Shown piece by piece: positions 10,001 to 18,250 of a stretch of 64,000 nt of DNA (positions are counted from its first letter, which is position 1; each line of letters starts with the position of its first letter). The stretch lies in contig NZ_BONC01000020.1 of assembly GCF_016862515.1 (NCBI RefSeq), forward strand, positions 52,823-116,822. Reading direction: 5' to 3'. Made by a program: the position numbers and the translations under genes. Source of the DNA: Asanoa iriomotensis (GTDB lineage Bacteria; Actinomycetota; Actinomycetes; Mycobacteriales; Micromonosporaceae). The notes beneath the pieces were generated by a model that did no database searches, had not been told where the DNA came from, and was given only the letters and a program-made list of their open reading frames with translations.

Positions 10001-10579
10001 GTCGACGGCACCGATGCCGAACAGGTCCGCGTACCAGGCGGCGTACCCGTCGAGCACCACCAGCAGCATCCCCAGCGCCGCGAAGGTCTCGGCGGTGGAG
10101 CGCAGACCCCGCCGGGCCGTCAGTGGCGGCACCGCGAGCATCAGCGCCGTGACCGCCGCCAGGATCACCGCCCGCGCGCCGACCCCGTAGGTCGCCCACG
10201 CCACCCCGGTGAACACGATCGCCGCCGCGCCGACCAGCAGGCCGCCGAGCACGAACAGCACGTTCTGCGCGGTCCTCGGGCTGGTCTCGGCCCGCGGGGG
10301 CGCAACGGGTGCCGGCGCGGGCGGGCCGGCGAGGAACGCCGCCGCCCGGACCCGCGCGGCGACCTCCTCCCGACGCCGGTTGACCGCCGCATAGCGCGCC
10401 GACAGGTCGGCATAGGCGCGGCGCGCCTCCTCGAGCGGGCCGCTCAGCTCGGCCAACTCCGCGTTGAGCCGCAGCACCTCGGCCGCGTCGGGGTCAGGAC
10501 CCCGACCGCAGTTGGGACAGCCGGTCGCCAGCGTCGCCGGCGCGTGGCAGGACGGGCACGGATAGGTCACGCCCAGCAT
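7082..10579 (-). CDS. Giant polytopic membrane protein with N-terminal zinc ribbon (SCO7613 C-terminal-like)
   Basis: The protein has 1165 residues. It starts with a four-Cys zinc ribbon (CPSC then CPNCG), followed by a helical, probably coiled-coil stretch (residues ~35-80, ELAELSGPLEEARRAY). The remaining ~1000 residues are almost entirely Ala/Val/Leu/Gly-rich hydrophobic segments, roughly two dozen or more helices. One polar, low-complexity insertion lies near residues 735-795. This resembles a family seen in streptomycetes as SCO7613-like membrane proteins, whose function is not known to me. It lies downstream of and in line with the acyltransferase gene (gap 39 nt). Confidence 0.65.
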   Translation of the reverse strand: MLGVTYPCPSCHAPATLATGCPNCGRGPDPDAAEVLRLNAELAELSGPLEEARRAYADLSARYAAVNRRREEVAARVRAAAFLAGPPAPAPVAPPRAETSPRTAQNVLFVLGGLLVGAAAIVFTGVAWATYGVGARAVILAAVTALMLAVPPLTARRGLRSTAETFAALGMLLVVLDGYAAWYADLFGIGAVDGALYAAVVCVVTAAVGSAYGRLTGLGAPGLAALVAAQPVLPLLAYWLDATAWGWALMFACTAALDLALVRTAGLPLRVLGWIGFGCAQVASGVCALAVLVFDDGTPVLLTGVPTLLVAVLLAAAGPVGRVRWLSVAGAATVPPAVAVAVLRPVTVLAESVLLVTAAGVVLAIALVALRLRVARIGALITAGAFLTVPGLMAVAVAVETMVGSLPPFVAGGPVSLTGDWQLPVALVLGAVALGLLVPPAARTAVAVGGGLLVVLALPTSLAMPWWAVSTLDLAVAAVVVLVARPALETTLAAAALAGHAVVVGLARPWSTAAVFGALALLGAAAAVRTRRGAAWWCAVGLAAVPAAVAATVYAAGAGGAWPARAGLAAVAVPLGATLLFGRLPRLVGYATPAVVALATCAAVAGGWPALSEVDEPAGVYPSVALLVLAVALLVRPAAVGRLVVGVAAVPVAALSLFAAAPALGTVLFAPYAWWDHAWTGAPSGVGLTPSNSLDITAGPAATLLILAAAALALFLRPDTALAHPAGGGVPATAGGSAVVRSGIESGDASSSPIAHGADDGDEQGSPGTRPADTDGSPTDAGLVGAQDGQPLVGGAHAGVLAVLAGFLGLGGLLAVLVVAAVPWPVVPAVALAAGIACALTAAVRSAAGAVVPAALLIGSGFSGLLPTEPATLAALGALIAAGAVVGAAGTAEVARVAGWLATVVAATNFAVAAVLAADLPLRRASFPVLAVGAVALGLGYLLRRKRPGVEGPAVDAFGHVAVLPALVLTWNDARTAAAVATIWGAVLGIRAVLPAQGARWRLGFGAAGAELLAWWLLLLSEDVALREAYTLPAAGIALAAGYIALLRDPRLGSWLALGPGLAAALLPSLTSILVADGQLIRRVLLGAGAVAIVLIGTHRRWRAPVVAGGLTLVVLTIHELAVWDLLPRWAYLAGGGLILISVAMTYERRRRDLRKVRGALARMT

Positions 10580-10618
10580 CCTGGTCGGACGGACGGGTGC
10601 CCTACAGAGTGCGCGTAC

Positions 10619-11659
10619 TCAGGTGGCTGTCAGGTGGTGCTCAGGCGGACTGACGCTCGGCCTGTTCTCCTCGATCCACGCGTCGATCTTGGCCCACCAG
10701 TCGTACAGCCACTCGATCCGCTGTTCGCGCTCCTGCGGCACCTCTTCCGGCGGCACCGACCAGAACCGCATGGTGAGCTGCTTGTCCATCGGCAGCTCGC
10801 GCCACACGTCGCCGACGGTGAGCATGCGGTCGAGACCGGTGTGCGCCACGAAGATCACGCCCGCGTCCGGCGCGGCGTCCATCGCCGCGAGCAGGCCGCC
10901 CGGGCGGGGAGCCAGCACGTTGCGCATCTTCTCCGCCTTCGCCGCCATCCGGTGCAGCCCGCGCGCGCGCAACAGCTCGATCGCCCGGATCCGGCGGCGC
11001 GGCGTGAAGTTGCCGCCTTCTGGGAAGATCACGAACGCGTCGTTCTCGTCGAGGCCGACCGCGAGGTTGCCGACCAGCTTCTCCACGCCGTCGGGGTCGC
11101 GGCGCGGCGCGATGAACCGGTTGGGCAGCCGGTTGAGCATCACGTCGACCGCCGGGTCCCACTGCAGGCTGTCCTTGAGCACGATCCGCGGCTCCCGGTC
11201 GAACCAGTTGACCAGCGCGTGCACGAGCACGAACGAGTCACCGGGGCCGGCGTGCCGGCAGACCACCAGCTCGGGCCGCCCGGGCTGGGCGGTGTCGGGG
11301 TCACTGCCGGCGATGTCGAGCCGCAGCTTGAGCGTCCACTGGGCTTGTGCGAACAAGAAACGCAGGAACGCACCGGTGAGTACGTAGTGCGCGCGCTGGA
11401 AGGCCGGCGAGCGCACCTTCCACCCGAAGCCGGACGCCACCCACAACACGAACAGGGTGATCAGGGCGCAGGCGTCCCAGACCACGTAGACGGTGCCGAG
11501 CCAGATCACCCGCAGCGGCCGCAACCGCCCGGGCACCAGCGGCGACGCCGCCGAGGCGAGCAGCAGCCAGGCGGGCAGCGTGGTCAGCAGCAGCACGGCG
11601 AACGCGATGACCAGCGGCGCCAGCACGATCCGCCGCAGCCAGCGAGGTGGGAGCGGCAT
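10619..11659 (-). CDS. Lysophospholipid acyltransferase (PlsC-like)
   Basis: A membrane-associated 1-acylglycerophosphate-type acyltransferase of 346 residues. After two N-terminal hydrophobic segments it shows an HX4D catalytic motif as CRHAGPGDS and a glycerophosphate-site motif FPEGGNFTPRRR. The ATG at 11659 is chosen because it overlaps the patatin stop (ATGA) and gives a clean membrane start (MPLPPRWLRR); the longer in-frame version is a read-in from the patatin gene. Coupling to a patatin-type lipase suggests phospholipid remodelling, with one enzyme removing acyl chains and the other adding them. Confidence 0.8.
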   Translation of the reverse strand: MPLPPRWLRRIVLAPLVIAFAVLLLTTLPAWLLLASAASPLVPGRLRPLRVIWLGTVYVVWDACALITLFVLWVASGFGWKVRSPAFQRAHYVLTGAFLRFLFAQAQWTLKLRLDIAGSDPDTAQPGRPELVVCRHAGPGDSFVLVHALVNWFDREPRIVLKDSLQWDPAVDVMLNRLPNRFIAPRRDPDGVEKLVGNLAVGLDENDAFVIFPEGGNFTPRRRIRAIELLRARGLHRMAAKAEKMRNVLAPRPGGLLAAMDAAPDAGVIFVAHTGLDRMLTVGDVWRELPMDKQLTMRFWSVPPEEVPQEREQRIEWLYDWWAKIDAWIEENRPSVSPPEHHLTAT

Positions 11660-12507
11660 CAGCCGTCGCCCCGCCCCGCGGAGGGATGCTGGGCGAGATA
11701 ACGCCGGGACGCCGTGTACGCACGGCTGATCCGGCGGCCTACCGCGGCCATGTCGCGATAGGCCCAAGGCGTGTCGTCACGGGGCTCCAGGCCCCCGGTT
11801 GGAAGCACGTGCACATGTACATCGTCGGGCAAGGCCGCCAGCTCACGGGCGAAACGGTGCCTTCGCGCAATCTCGAACGCCACCTGGGCCACCTCCCACG
11901 GCCGACGCGGAGGCGTCAGCGGGCGCTCGATCCGGCCGACCTGGAGCACGAAGATGTGCCGTGCCCCACTGCTGACCGCCTCGCCGATGGGGATCGAGTT
12001 CACGATCCCGCCGTCGACGTAGTGCTCCTCGCCGATCTGCGCCGGTGGCAACAGGCCCGGCACGCTGGCGCTGGCCAGCACCGCGTCGACCAGCGGACCC
12101 GTGGAGAACCAGTGCTCGGCGGCCCGCTCGATGCTCGCCGCGCAGCACCGGAACGGGACCTTCAGCTCCTCGAACGTCGTGCCCTCGCCGAGCTCGCGCT
12201 CCAGCAGGCGGCGCAGGGGACGCGGTGAGTGCAGGTGCGTACGCGCGGCGAAGCGCCGCAGTTGCCGGGCCACCGAGTCGCCGTACACCTCGCTCGCCTC
12301 GGGGCTGGCCCACAGCCGCACCAGGCGGTCCGTGACGGCCTCGGTCGGGTCGGCCGCGACCATCGCGCCGTTGACCGCGCCGATCGAGGTGCCGATCACG
12401 AGGTCGGGTTTGATGTCGGCGCGGAACAGCGCGCGCAGCATGCCGACCTCGACGGCACCCAGCACACCGCCGCCACCCAGCACGAACGCCACCCGACCAC
12501 CGCCCAC
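11659..12507 (-). CDS. Patatin-like phospholipase
   Basis: A predicted lipid acyl hydrolase using a Ser-Asp dyad. The oxyanion motif GGGGVLGAVEVG is near the N-terminus, the nucleophile elbow is GTSIGAVNG, and the catalytic Asp is in the DGG of YVDGGIVNSIP. I choose the GTG at 12507 because AGGA lies 7 nt upstream; this gives about 282 residues. A GTG at 12513 or a longer in-frame start up to 12588 is possible but would run into the divergent kinase promoter area. It is coupled to the acyltransferase by a 4-nt overlap. Confidence 0.83.
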   Translation of the reverse strand: MGGGRVAFVLGGGGVLGAVEVGMLRALFRADIKPDLVIGTSIGAVNGAMVAADPTEAVTDRLVRLWASPEASEVYGDSVARQLRRFAARTHLHSPRPLRRLLERELGEGTTFEELKVPFRCCAASIERAAEHWFSTGPLVDAVLASASVPGLLPPAQIGEEHYVDGGIVNSIPIGEAVSSGARHIFVLQVGRIERPLTPPRRPWEVAQVAFEIARRHRFARELAALPDDVHVHVLPTGGLEPRDDTPWAYRDMAAVGRRISRAYTASRRYLAQHPSAGRGDG

Positions 12508-12608
12508 ACCCACATCCTGGCACGACCGCGTTCCGGCTTCCGGTTGACAAGCCACGGGGCATCGCCGAGATTGAATCGATCCCCACACCGCCGGCAGGTG
12601 CAGACCTC

Positions 12609-13904
12609 ATGTCCACGCTCACTCCGGGCGCCCTTCTCGCCCGCCGCTACCGGCTGATCGACCGGGTCGGCGCGGGCGGCATGTCGGTCATCTGGCGGGC
12701 CCGCGACGAGGTGCTCGACCGCACCGTCGCCGTCAAGGTCCTCTCCGCCGCGCTGGCCGCCGACGCCCGGTTCCGCGACATGGTCCGCGACGAGGCCCGT
12801 GCCGCCGCCCAGCTCGTGCATCCCAACGTCGCGACGGTGCACGACTACGCCGAGACGGTGGCGCCGGACGGCACGGTCACCGCGTTCGTGGTGCTGGAGC
12901 TGCTCACCGGCGAGGAGCTGGAATCCCGGCTGACCGCCGGGCCGCTGCCCTGGCCGGAGGCCGTGCGGGTGTGCGCCGAGGTGGCCGAGGCGCTGGCCGC
13001 CGCGCACCGGCTCGGCATCGTGCACCGCGACGTCACGCCGGCCAACGTGATGCTCACGCCGATCGGGGCCAAGGTGCTCGACTTCGGCATCGCGACCCGG
13101 ATCGGCGCGCCGGACGAGGACGCCGAGGGTGAGACGTTCGGGACGCCGGCCTATGTGGCGCCCGAGCGGCTCGACGGGACACCGGCCCAGCCGGCGACCG
13201 ACAGCTACGCGCTCGGTGTGCTGCTCTACGAGACGCTGACCGGGCGGGTGCCGATGCCGGCCGAGACCTGGGACGAGCTGACGCGGGCGCTGAAGGCCGA
13301 GCGCGCGCCGACCCCGCCCGACGTGCCCGGTCTGCCGCCGTCGGTGGCCGAGCTGTGCATGCGCTGCCTGGCCAGGGATCCGCTGGCCCGGCCGACCGCG
13401 CACGTCGCCGCGGCGGAGCTGCGGGCCGCGGTGGCACCGACGGAGCCGGCTCCCCTTGTCGCGGAGCCGGTCGCGTCCCGCCGGCGGACCGTCCTGGTCA
13501 CGGCCGCGATCGCCGCCGTGCTCGCGTTCGGCGCCGCCACCCTGGTCGCGCTGTTCCGCGACGGTCCCCACCCGGGCGCGACGGTGGCCCAGCCGACGGC
13601 ACCGCCGTCGACACCCGCCGCACCGGCTTCGACGCCGTCCGCCGCCGCCGTCGCGACCTCGCTCGGTGAGGCGCTGCGCCGGCTCGAAGGCGTGATCGCG
13701 GAGGGCCAGCAGGCCGGCGACATCCGCCACGACACGGCCCTCGACCTGCGCAACCTCCTGCCCGCCCTGCGTGCGGCGGACACCCGGGCCGACCGGCTCA
13801 CCCTGCTGCGCGAGAAGGTCGCGGTCCGCGCGGACGAGGGTGCGATCAGCGGCGCGTACGCGGAACGCCTAGACCTGGCTCTGGCGGGTTTCCCCACCGG
13901 CTAG
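12609..13904 (+). CDS. Transmembrane Ser/Thr protein kinase (PknB-type)
   Basis: A 431-residue Hanks-type kinase. The glycine loop is GAGGMSVIW (21-29), the ATP Lys is K43, the catalytic loop is HRDVTPANV (139-147) and the metal motif is DFG (158-160). The kinase domain ends near residue 270. A single membrane helix lies near 296-318, then a Pro/Thr/Ala linker and a ~90-residue extracellular helical domain (LRRLEGVIAEGQQAGDI). It has no PASTA repeats, so it does not look like the muropeptide-sensing PknB itself. TTGACA at 12544 may be a -35, but the -10 is unclear. Confidence 0.88.
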   Translation: MSTLTPGALLARRYRLIDRVGAGGMSVIWRARDEVLDRTVAVKVLSAALAADARFRDMVRDEARAAAQLVHPNVATVHDYAETVAPDGTVTAFVVLELLTGEELESRLTAGPLPWPEAVRVCAEVAEALAAAHRLGIVHRDVTPANVMLTPIGAKVLDFGIATRIGAPDEDAEGETFGTPAYVAPERLDGTPAQPATDSYALGVLLYETLTGRVPMPAETWDELTRALKAERAPTPPDVPGLPPSVAELCMRCLARDPLARPTAHVAAAELRAAVAPTEPAPLVAEPVASRRRTVLVTAAIAAVLAFGAATLVALFRDGPHPGATVAQPTAPPSTPAAPASTPSAAAVATSLGEALRRLEGVIAEGQQAGDIRHDTALDLRNLLPALRAADTRADRLTLLREKVAVRADEGAISGAYAERLDLALAGFPTG

Positions 13905-15140
13905 GCGGATGCGCGCGCCGACCCGGTCGAACAGCAGCAGCCGGTCGAGGTCGACCGCCAGCCGCAGGGTCTCGTCGCGCCGGGGCAGGCCGACGGCGGG
14001 CACCCGGACCACGACCTCGCCGACGGGCGGAGGCTCGCCGGGCAGCTCGGGGTCGTACGCGGGATAGAAGCCGTATTCGGTGCGCGCCGCCTGAGGCCTG
14101 GGCCTCTCCCGCATCAACGCCGCCGCCTGCGGCCCGGGCAGCTCCAGCCGGGAACGCTCGGTCGAGGTGGGCAGCGCGCCGGTGTCCACGTGCACGAGCG
14201 CCTCGTGGCCGAGGTGCTCGACCTGGCGGACGGTGCCGGACAGCACCGGGCCGGCGTGGTCGGCGGGCGCGAGCGTGAGGGCGTCGGCCCGCAACGCCAC
14301 GCTCACCCGGTCGGTGTGCCGGGACCGCACGGGATGGTCGGCGGGCAGCTCGATCACCTGGGACCCGAGGTCGACCACCACCCGGTCGCCGTCCGCGTAG
14401 ACCGCGCCCTCCAGCAGGCTGGTCCGCGGCGTGCCGAGGAACGCGGCCACGAACAGCGTCGACGGGTCGTTGTAGACCTGCTCCGGCGGCCCGACCTGCT
14501 GCAGCACGCCGCGGCGCAGCACCGCGACGCGGTCGGCCATGGTCATCGCCTCGGCCTGGTCGTGCGTGACGTAGACGGTGGTCACGCCGAGCCTGCGGGC
14601 GAGCGCCGCCACGTCCGAACGCAGCTCCGCGCGCAGCCCGGCGTCCAGGTTGGACAACGGCTCGTCGAGCAGGAAGCCGAGCGGCCGGCGGATGATCGCC
14701 CGGGCCATCGCGACGCGCTGCCGCTCGCCGCCGGAGAGCGCGCCGGGCAGCTTGCGCAGCAGCGGGGTGATGCCGAGCTGGTCGGCGACCTCGCCGACCC
14801 GGGCGGACACGTCGGTCGCCGTCTCGTGCCGGACCCGCAGCGGGAAGCCGATGTTCTGCGCGACGGTCAGGTGCGGATAGAGCGCGTAGTCCTGAAAGAC
14901 CATGGCCAGCCGCCGCTCGCGGGACGGCAGGTGGTCGACGATCTCGCCGTCGATCAGCACGTGCCCCGACGTCGGCACCTCCAGCCCGGCGACCAGCCGC
15001 AGGATGGTCGACTTGCCGCAACCGGTCGGCCCGAGCAGCACCAGGAACTCGCCGGGCGCGACCTCGAGGCTGACCCGGTCGACCGCGACCGTGCCGTCGT
15101 CGAACACCTTGGTCAACAGATCCGTGGCGATGGCCACCAC
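13869..15140 (-). CDS. Sugar-type ABC transporter ATP-binding protein (MalK/UgpC/MsmK-like)
   Basis: A 423-residue ATPase of the CUT1 carbohydrate type. Walker A is GPTGCGKST, the signature is LSGGERQR, Walker B is GFLLDEPLSNLD and the switch His is in YVTHDQAEAMTMADR. A C-terminal TOBE/OB region of ~180 residues follows. The GTG at 15140 is chosen for the AGGAGG 8 nt upstream; the frame is open further 5' without support. No permease or binding-protein gene is adjacent, so it may be a shared ATPase, as MsmK is for several sugar systems. Its 3' end overlaps the convergent kinase gene by 36 nt. Confidence 0.85.
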   Translation of the reverse strand: MVAIATDLLTKVFDDGTVAVDRVSLEVAPGEFLVLLGPTGCGKSTILRLVAGLEVPTSGHVLIDGEIVDHLPSRERRLAMVFQDYALYPHLTVAQNIGFPLRVRHETATDVSARVGEVADQLGITPLLRKLPGALSGGERQRVAMARAIIRRPLGFLLDEPLSNLDAGLRAELRSDVAALARRLGVTTVYVTHDQAEAMTMADRVAVLRRGVLQQVGPPEQVYNDPSTLFVAAFLGTPRTSLLEGAVYADGDRVVVDLGSQVIELPADHPVRSRHTDRVSVALRADALTLAPADHAGPVLSGTVRQVEHLGHEALVHVDTGALPTSTERSRLELPGPQAAALMRERPRPQAARTEYGFYPAYDPELPGEPPPVGEVVVRVPAVGLPRRDETLRLAVDLDRLLLFDRVGARIRLAGGETRQSQV

Positions 15141-15226
15141 CGCGAACACCTCCTTGCCCGCAATGGTGAAACGTCGATGACCATCAACACCAGAGCAATC
15201 TCGGACGTGTACGGGGAGTAGAGCTG

Positions 15227-15259
15227 GCCCTACCCCATAGTTATCCACAGGGGTAGGGC
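15227..15259. promoter_or_regulatory. Inverted repeat in divergent intergenic region
   Basis: A perfect 10-bp inverted repeat, GCCCTACCCC (15227-15236) and GGGGTAGGGC (15250-15259), with a 13-nt spacer. It lies between the ABC ATPase start (15140) and the histidine kinase start (15293). The spacing suits a dimeric regulator, perhaps the response regulator encoded downstream. Confidence 0.45.
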
Positions 15260-15292
15260 GCCGGCCCTCTCCCGTCACTAGCGTCTCTGTCC

Positions 15293-16594
15293 ATGACCGC
15301 GTTGCGAGCCCTGGCCAAACCGACGTTCCTGCGCACCGCCTGGCCCTGGCGGGCCGTGGGCTACCTGATCAGCACGGCCCCGGTGGGCCTGCTCGCGACG
15401 CTGGTGTTCGGCACGGTCGCGCTGCCCTGGGTGATCGCGGCCGACCGCCTGATCCGCCACGGCGTCGAGCTGTCCGGCAGCCAGTTCGCGCTGCTGGTGA
15501 TCTCCGGCACCGTGCTGCTGGCCACGGTCGCGCCGGTCAGCGGCGTGATCCTGGCCGCCGTCGAGCGTTTCCGGCTACGCCTGATCGACGACCGTCCCCT
15601 GCCTGGCCTACCACCGCCGGCGCCCGGCGAGTGGTGGCGCTGGCTACGCGACCGCTACACCGACGCGGCGACGTGGCGGGCGGTGGTCTACGGCTTCGCC
15701 CTGGGCTCGCTGGTGCCGCTGGTCTACTTCGTCCTCGGCATCGCCCTGCTGGTCGAGATCGCGCTGCTGTTCAGCCCGTTCATCGTCACGGCCGGCGACC
15801 CGATCACCATGGGCCGCGCCCCGGTCGACACACCGGCGGAGGCACTGCCCTACGCGCTGCTGGGCCTGGTCCTCCTGCCCGCGGTCCCCTATCTGCTGGG
15901 CCTGGTGGCCGGCGCACACGGCGCACTGGCCCGCGTGCTGCTCAGCGGCGCCGACGAGCAGGCCCGCCGCCGCCTGGCCGAGGTGGTCAGCTCCCGCGCC
16001 CGCCTGGTCGACGGCTTCAGCGCCGAACGCCGCCGCATCGAACGCGACCTGCACGACGGCGCGCAGCAACGCCTGGTGAGCTTGACGCTGCAGTTGGGCG
16101 TGGCGCGGCTGGACCTACCACCGGACAGCCCGGCCGCACACAGCGTCGGCGTCGCCCACGACCAGGCCAAACAGCTGATGGCGGAGCTACGCGAGCTGAT
16201 CCGCGGCATCCACCCGCAGGTCCTGACCGACAGCGGCCTGGCGGCGGCGGTCGGTGAGCTGGCAGACCGCTCGACGGTCCCGGTGACAGTGGCGATCGAC
16301 CTGCCGGAGCGCCCACCGGAGCAGGTGGAGTCGACGGCCTACTTCGTCGTCGCCGAAGCCCTCGGCAACGTGGCCAAACACAGCGACGCCCGCGCGGTCC
16401 GGGTGTCGGCGACGCGCGCCGGCCGCACGCTGGTCATCGAGATCACCGACGACGGCCAGGGCGGCGCGGATCCGGCCCGCGGCAGCGGCCTGACCGGCCT
16501 GGCCGACCGCGTCGCCGCGGTAGGCGGCACGACCCGCCTGTCCAGCCCACCCGGCGGTCCGACTCTGCTCCGGGCGGAGTTGCCGTGGCGCTGA
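15293..16594 (+). CDS. Two-component sensor histidine kinase, NarL/DesK type
   Basis: A 433-residue membrane sensor kinase. The N-terminal half carries about four hydrophobic segments (around residues 25-50, 65-85, 135-160 and 190-215). The HisKA_3 dimerisation motif ERDLHDGAQQRLVSLTLQLG holds the phospho-acceptor His. The HATPase domain follows, with an N-box-like EALGNVAKHS and a G-box DDGQGGADP and SGLTGLADRV. The ATG at 15293 has no Shine-Dalgarno sequence but has TAGCGT at 15280, consistent with a leaderless transcript. The response regulator starts 139 nt after the stop, and the two form a likely pair. The stimulus is unknown. Confidence 0.88.
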   Translation: MTALRALAKPTFLRTAWPWRAVGYLISTAPVGLLATLVFGTVALPWVIAADRLIRHGVELSGSQFALLVISGTVLLATVAPVSGVILAAVERFRLRLIDDRPLPGLPPPAPGEWWRWLRDRYTDAATWRAVVYGFALGSLVPLVYFVLGIALLVEIALLFSPFIVTAGDPITMGRAPVDTPAEALPYALLGLVLLPAVPYLLGLVAGAHGALARVLLSGADEQARRRLAEVVSSRARLVDGFSAERRRIERDLHDGAQQRLVSLTLQLGVARLDLPPDSPAAHSVGVAHDQAKQLMAELRELIRGIHPQVLTDSGLAAAVGELADRSTVPVTVAIDLPERPPEQVESTAYFVVAEALGNVAKHSDARAVRVSATRAGRTLVIEITDDGQGGADPARGSGLTGLADRVAAVGGTTRLSSPPGGPTLLRAELPWR

Positions 16595-16733
16595 CCCGGA
16601 CACCACCGGCCCACTTCGGCTCGTCGCCGCGGGACCCGCTGGCCGGCGGGCTCGGCCGGGCTCGACTCGGCGCGGCCGCCGCGGGGGGCGTCAGCAACCG
16701 ACCGGCGACCGCGCACGTGACCGGGGAGCGGAT

Positions 16734-17393
16734 GTGGTGGCGGTGATTCGGACCGTCTTGGCCGAGGACGGCATGCTCTTGCGGGAAGGGCTCACCGGCA
16801 TTCTGGAGCGGTTCGGGTTCGCCGTGACCGCCGCGGTCGGCGACGCGGCCGCGCTCGTCGCGGCCGTCGGCGCCGATGTCCCTGACCTGGTCGTCACCGA
16901 CATTCGGATGCCGCCCGGGTTCACCGACGAAGGGTTGCGGGCCGCGGTCGAGCTGCGGCGCCGGCACGCGGGTCTGCCGGTGGTGGCGCTGAGCCAATAT
17001 GTGCAGCAGAGCTATGCCGCCGAGCTGCTCGACTCCGGTGCCGGGCGGGGCGTCGGCTACCTGCTCAAGGACCGGGTGGTCGACATCGCGGAGTTCGTCG
17101 CGGCGCTGCGGCAGGTGGCGGCGGGCGGCACCGTGGTCGATCCGCAGGTCGTGTCGCAGCTCCTGCGGCGGCAGCGCGACCCGTTGGCCAAGCTGTCCAA
17201 CCGGGAGCGCGAGGTGTTGCAACTCGTCGCCGAGGGGCACTCCAACGCGGCCATCGCCCGGTTGCTGGTCGTCTCCGAGGCCGCGGTCGGCAAGCACGTC
17301 GGCAACATCCTGGCGAAGTTGGACCTGCCGCCCGACGACGACCGCAACCGGCGGGTGGTCGCGGTGCTCACCTACCTGCGCAGCGCTCAGTGA
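16734..17393 (+). CDS. LuxR/NarL-family response regulator
   Basis: A 219-residue two-domain regulator. The receiver has the acidic pair E11-D12, the phospho-acceptor D56 in VVTDIRMPP, and a Lys in YLLKDRV. The C-terminal LuxR-type helix-turn-helix (LSNREREVLQLVAEGHSNAAIA) is near 155-215. The GTG at 16734 is chosen because GGGGAG lies 5 nt upstream. It is probably phosphorylated by the kinase just upstream. Its last 7 nt overlap the 3' end of the convergent calcium-repeat gene. Confidence 0.88.
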   Translation: MVAVIRTVLAEDGMLLREGLTGILERFGFAVTAAVGDAAALVAAVGADVPDLVVTDIRMPPGFTDEGLRAAVELRRRHAGLPVVALSQYVQQSYAAELLDSGAGRGVGYLLKDRVVDIAEFVAALRQVAAGGTVVDPQVVSQLLRRQRDPLAKLSNREREVLQLVAEGHSNAAIARLLVVSEAAVGKHVGNILAKLDLPPDDDRNRRVVAVLTYLRSAQ

Positions 17394-18208
17394 TGGACGG
17401 TGCGGTCCATCCAGCCGTCGCCGTTGTCGTCGTACATCGTCTTCTCGAAGACGCCGTCGCCGTCCTTGTCGTAGTCGGCCGAGTTGACCAGGCCGTCCGC
17501 GTCGGTGTCGTGGCCGACGAAGTCGATGCGGCCGTCGCCGTCCTTGTCGACCAGGATGTCGACGCCGCCGTCGCCGCGGCTGAGCAGCACGTGCTTGTCC
17601 CAGTTGCCGTCACCGTCGACGTCGACCCGGGTGTGGTAGCCGGCCGGCAGCGCGGTGCTCGCGCTCTCCGCGAGCCCGTCGCCCTGGCCGGCCGGGGCCG
17701 GGCCGAAGCCGGCGGTGGCGTCGACGGCCGGTGCGGCCGGAGCGTGGCCCATGCCGCTCACGCCGGAGGGTGTGGTGTCCTGCAACCCCTGGCCGATCTC
17801 GTCGCCGAAGCCCGACAGCCCGCCCATGCCGCCGTGGGTGCCCTCGGCCTGCGCGTACGGGCCGAAGCTCGCACCGTCGTGCCCGCCCGACCCGAACCCG
17901 TCGTGGCCCGCCATGCTGTGAAAGCCGGTGGACGCCGCCTGGCCGAGGCCCGACGTGCCGGCGACCGGCGGGCCGTCGGCGAGCAGCCCGCCGAGCGAGC
18001 CCAGCAGGCCGAACGTGCTCGACTGGTTGGCCCGCGTCTCCACCGCGTGCTCGGTGGGGGCGGCGCCGCCGACCTGCGTGTGCAGCAGGGCGATCTCGTC
18101 GTCGCTCAGCGAGTAGCTGGCCAGCGCCAACCCCGGGTCGGACGCGAGCGCGCTGGCGAACGACGGGTCGACCACCAACCGTTCCAGAACCTCGTCGAAG
18201 TCACTCAT
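17387..18208 (-). CDS. Nif11-like leader plus calcium-repeat protein
   Basis: A 273-residue protein with no whole-length family I recognise. Residues 1-48 look like a Nif11/Franean1_4349-type RiPP leader: FDEVLERLVVDPSFASAL, then LSDDEIALL, ending in a Gly-Gly (47-48) in HTQVGGAA. Residues ~60-185 are Gly/Ala/Ser-rich with scattered His. From ~190 come five Asp-rich loops of the TSP3/dockerin kind (DVDGDGNWD, DKDGDGRID, DTDADGLVN, DKDGDGVFE, DDNGDGWMD), likely calcium sites. There is no Sec signal. It is the last gene of a leftward cluster behind the PqqD/M50 membrane protein, which makes it a candidate substrate. The function is inferred only. Confidence 0.6.
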   Translation of the reverse strand: MSDFDEVLERLVVDPSFASALASDPGLALASYSLSDDEIALLHTQVGGAAPTEHAVETRANQSSTFGLLGSLGGLLADGPPVAGTSGLGQAASTGFHSMAGHDGFGSGGHDGASFGPYAQAEGTHGGMGGLSGFGDEIGQGLQDTTPSGVSGMGHAPAAPAVDATAGFGPAPAGQGDGLAESASTALPAGYHTRVDVDGDGNWDKHVLLSRGDGGVDILVDKDGDGRIDFVGHDTDADGLVNSADYDKDGDGVFEKTMYDDNGDGWMDRTVHH

Positions 18209-18250
18209 CGCCGGCCCCTCCCATCGACGCGCGCTCCTACGGTAGCGCCG

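Noticed and set aside
12508..12588. Longer patatin start at 12588
   Set aside because: It would reach into the divergent kinase promoter area; the GTG at 12507 with AGGA upstream gives a usual family start.
15241..15249. TTATCCACA as a replication origin box
   Set aside because: A single 9-mer with no cluster of other DnaA boxes or dnaA/dnaN genes; probably chance within a regulatory dyad.
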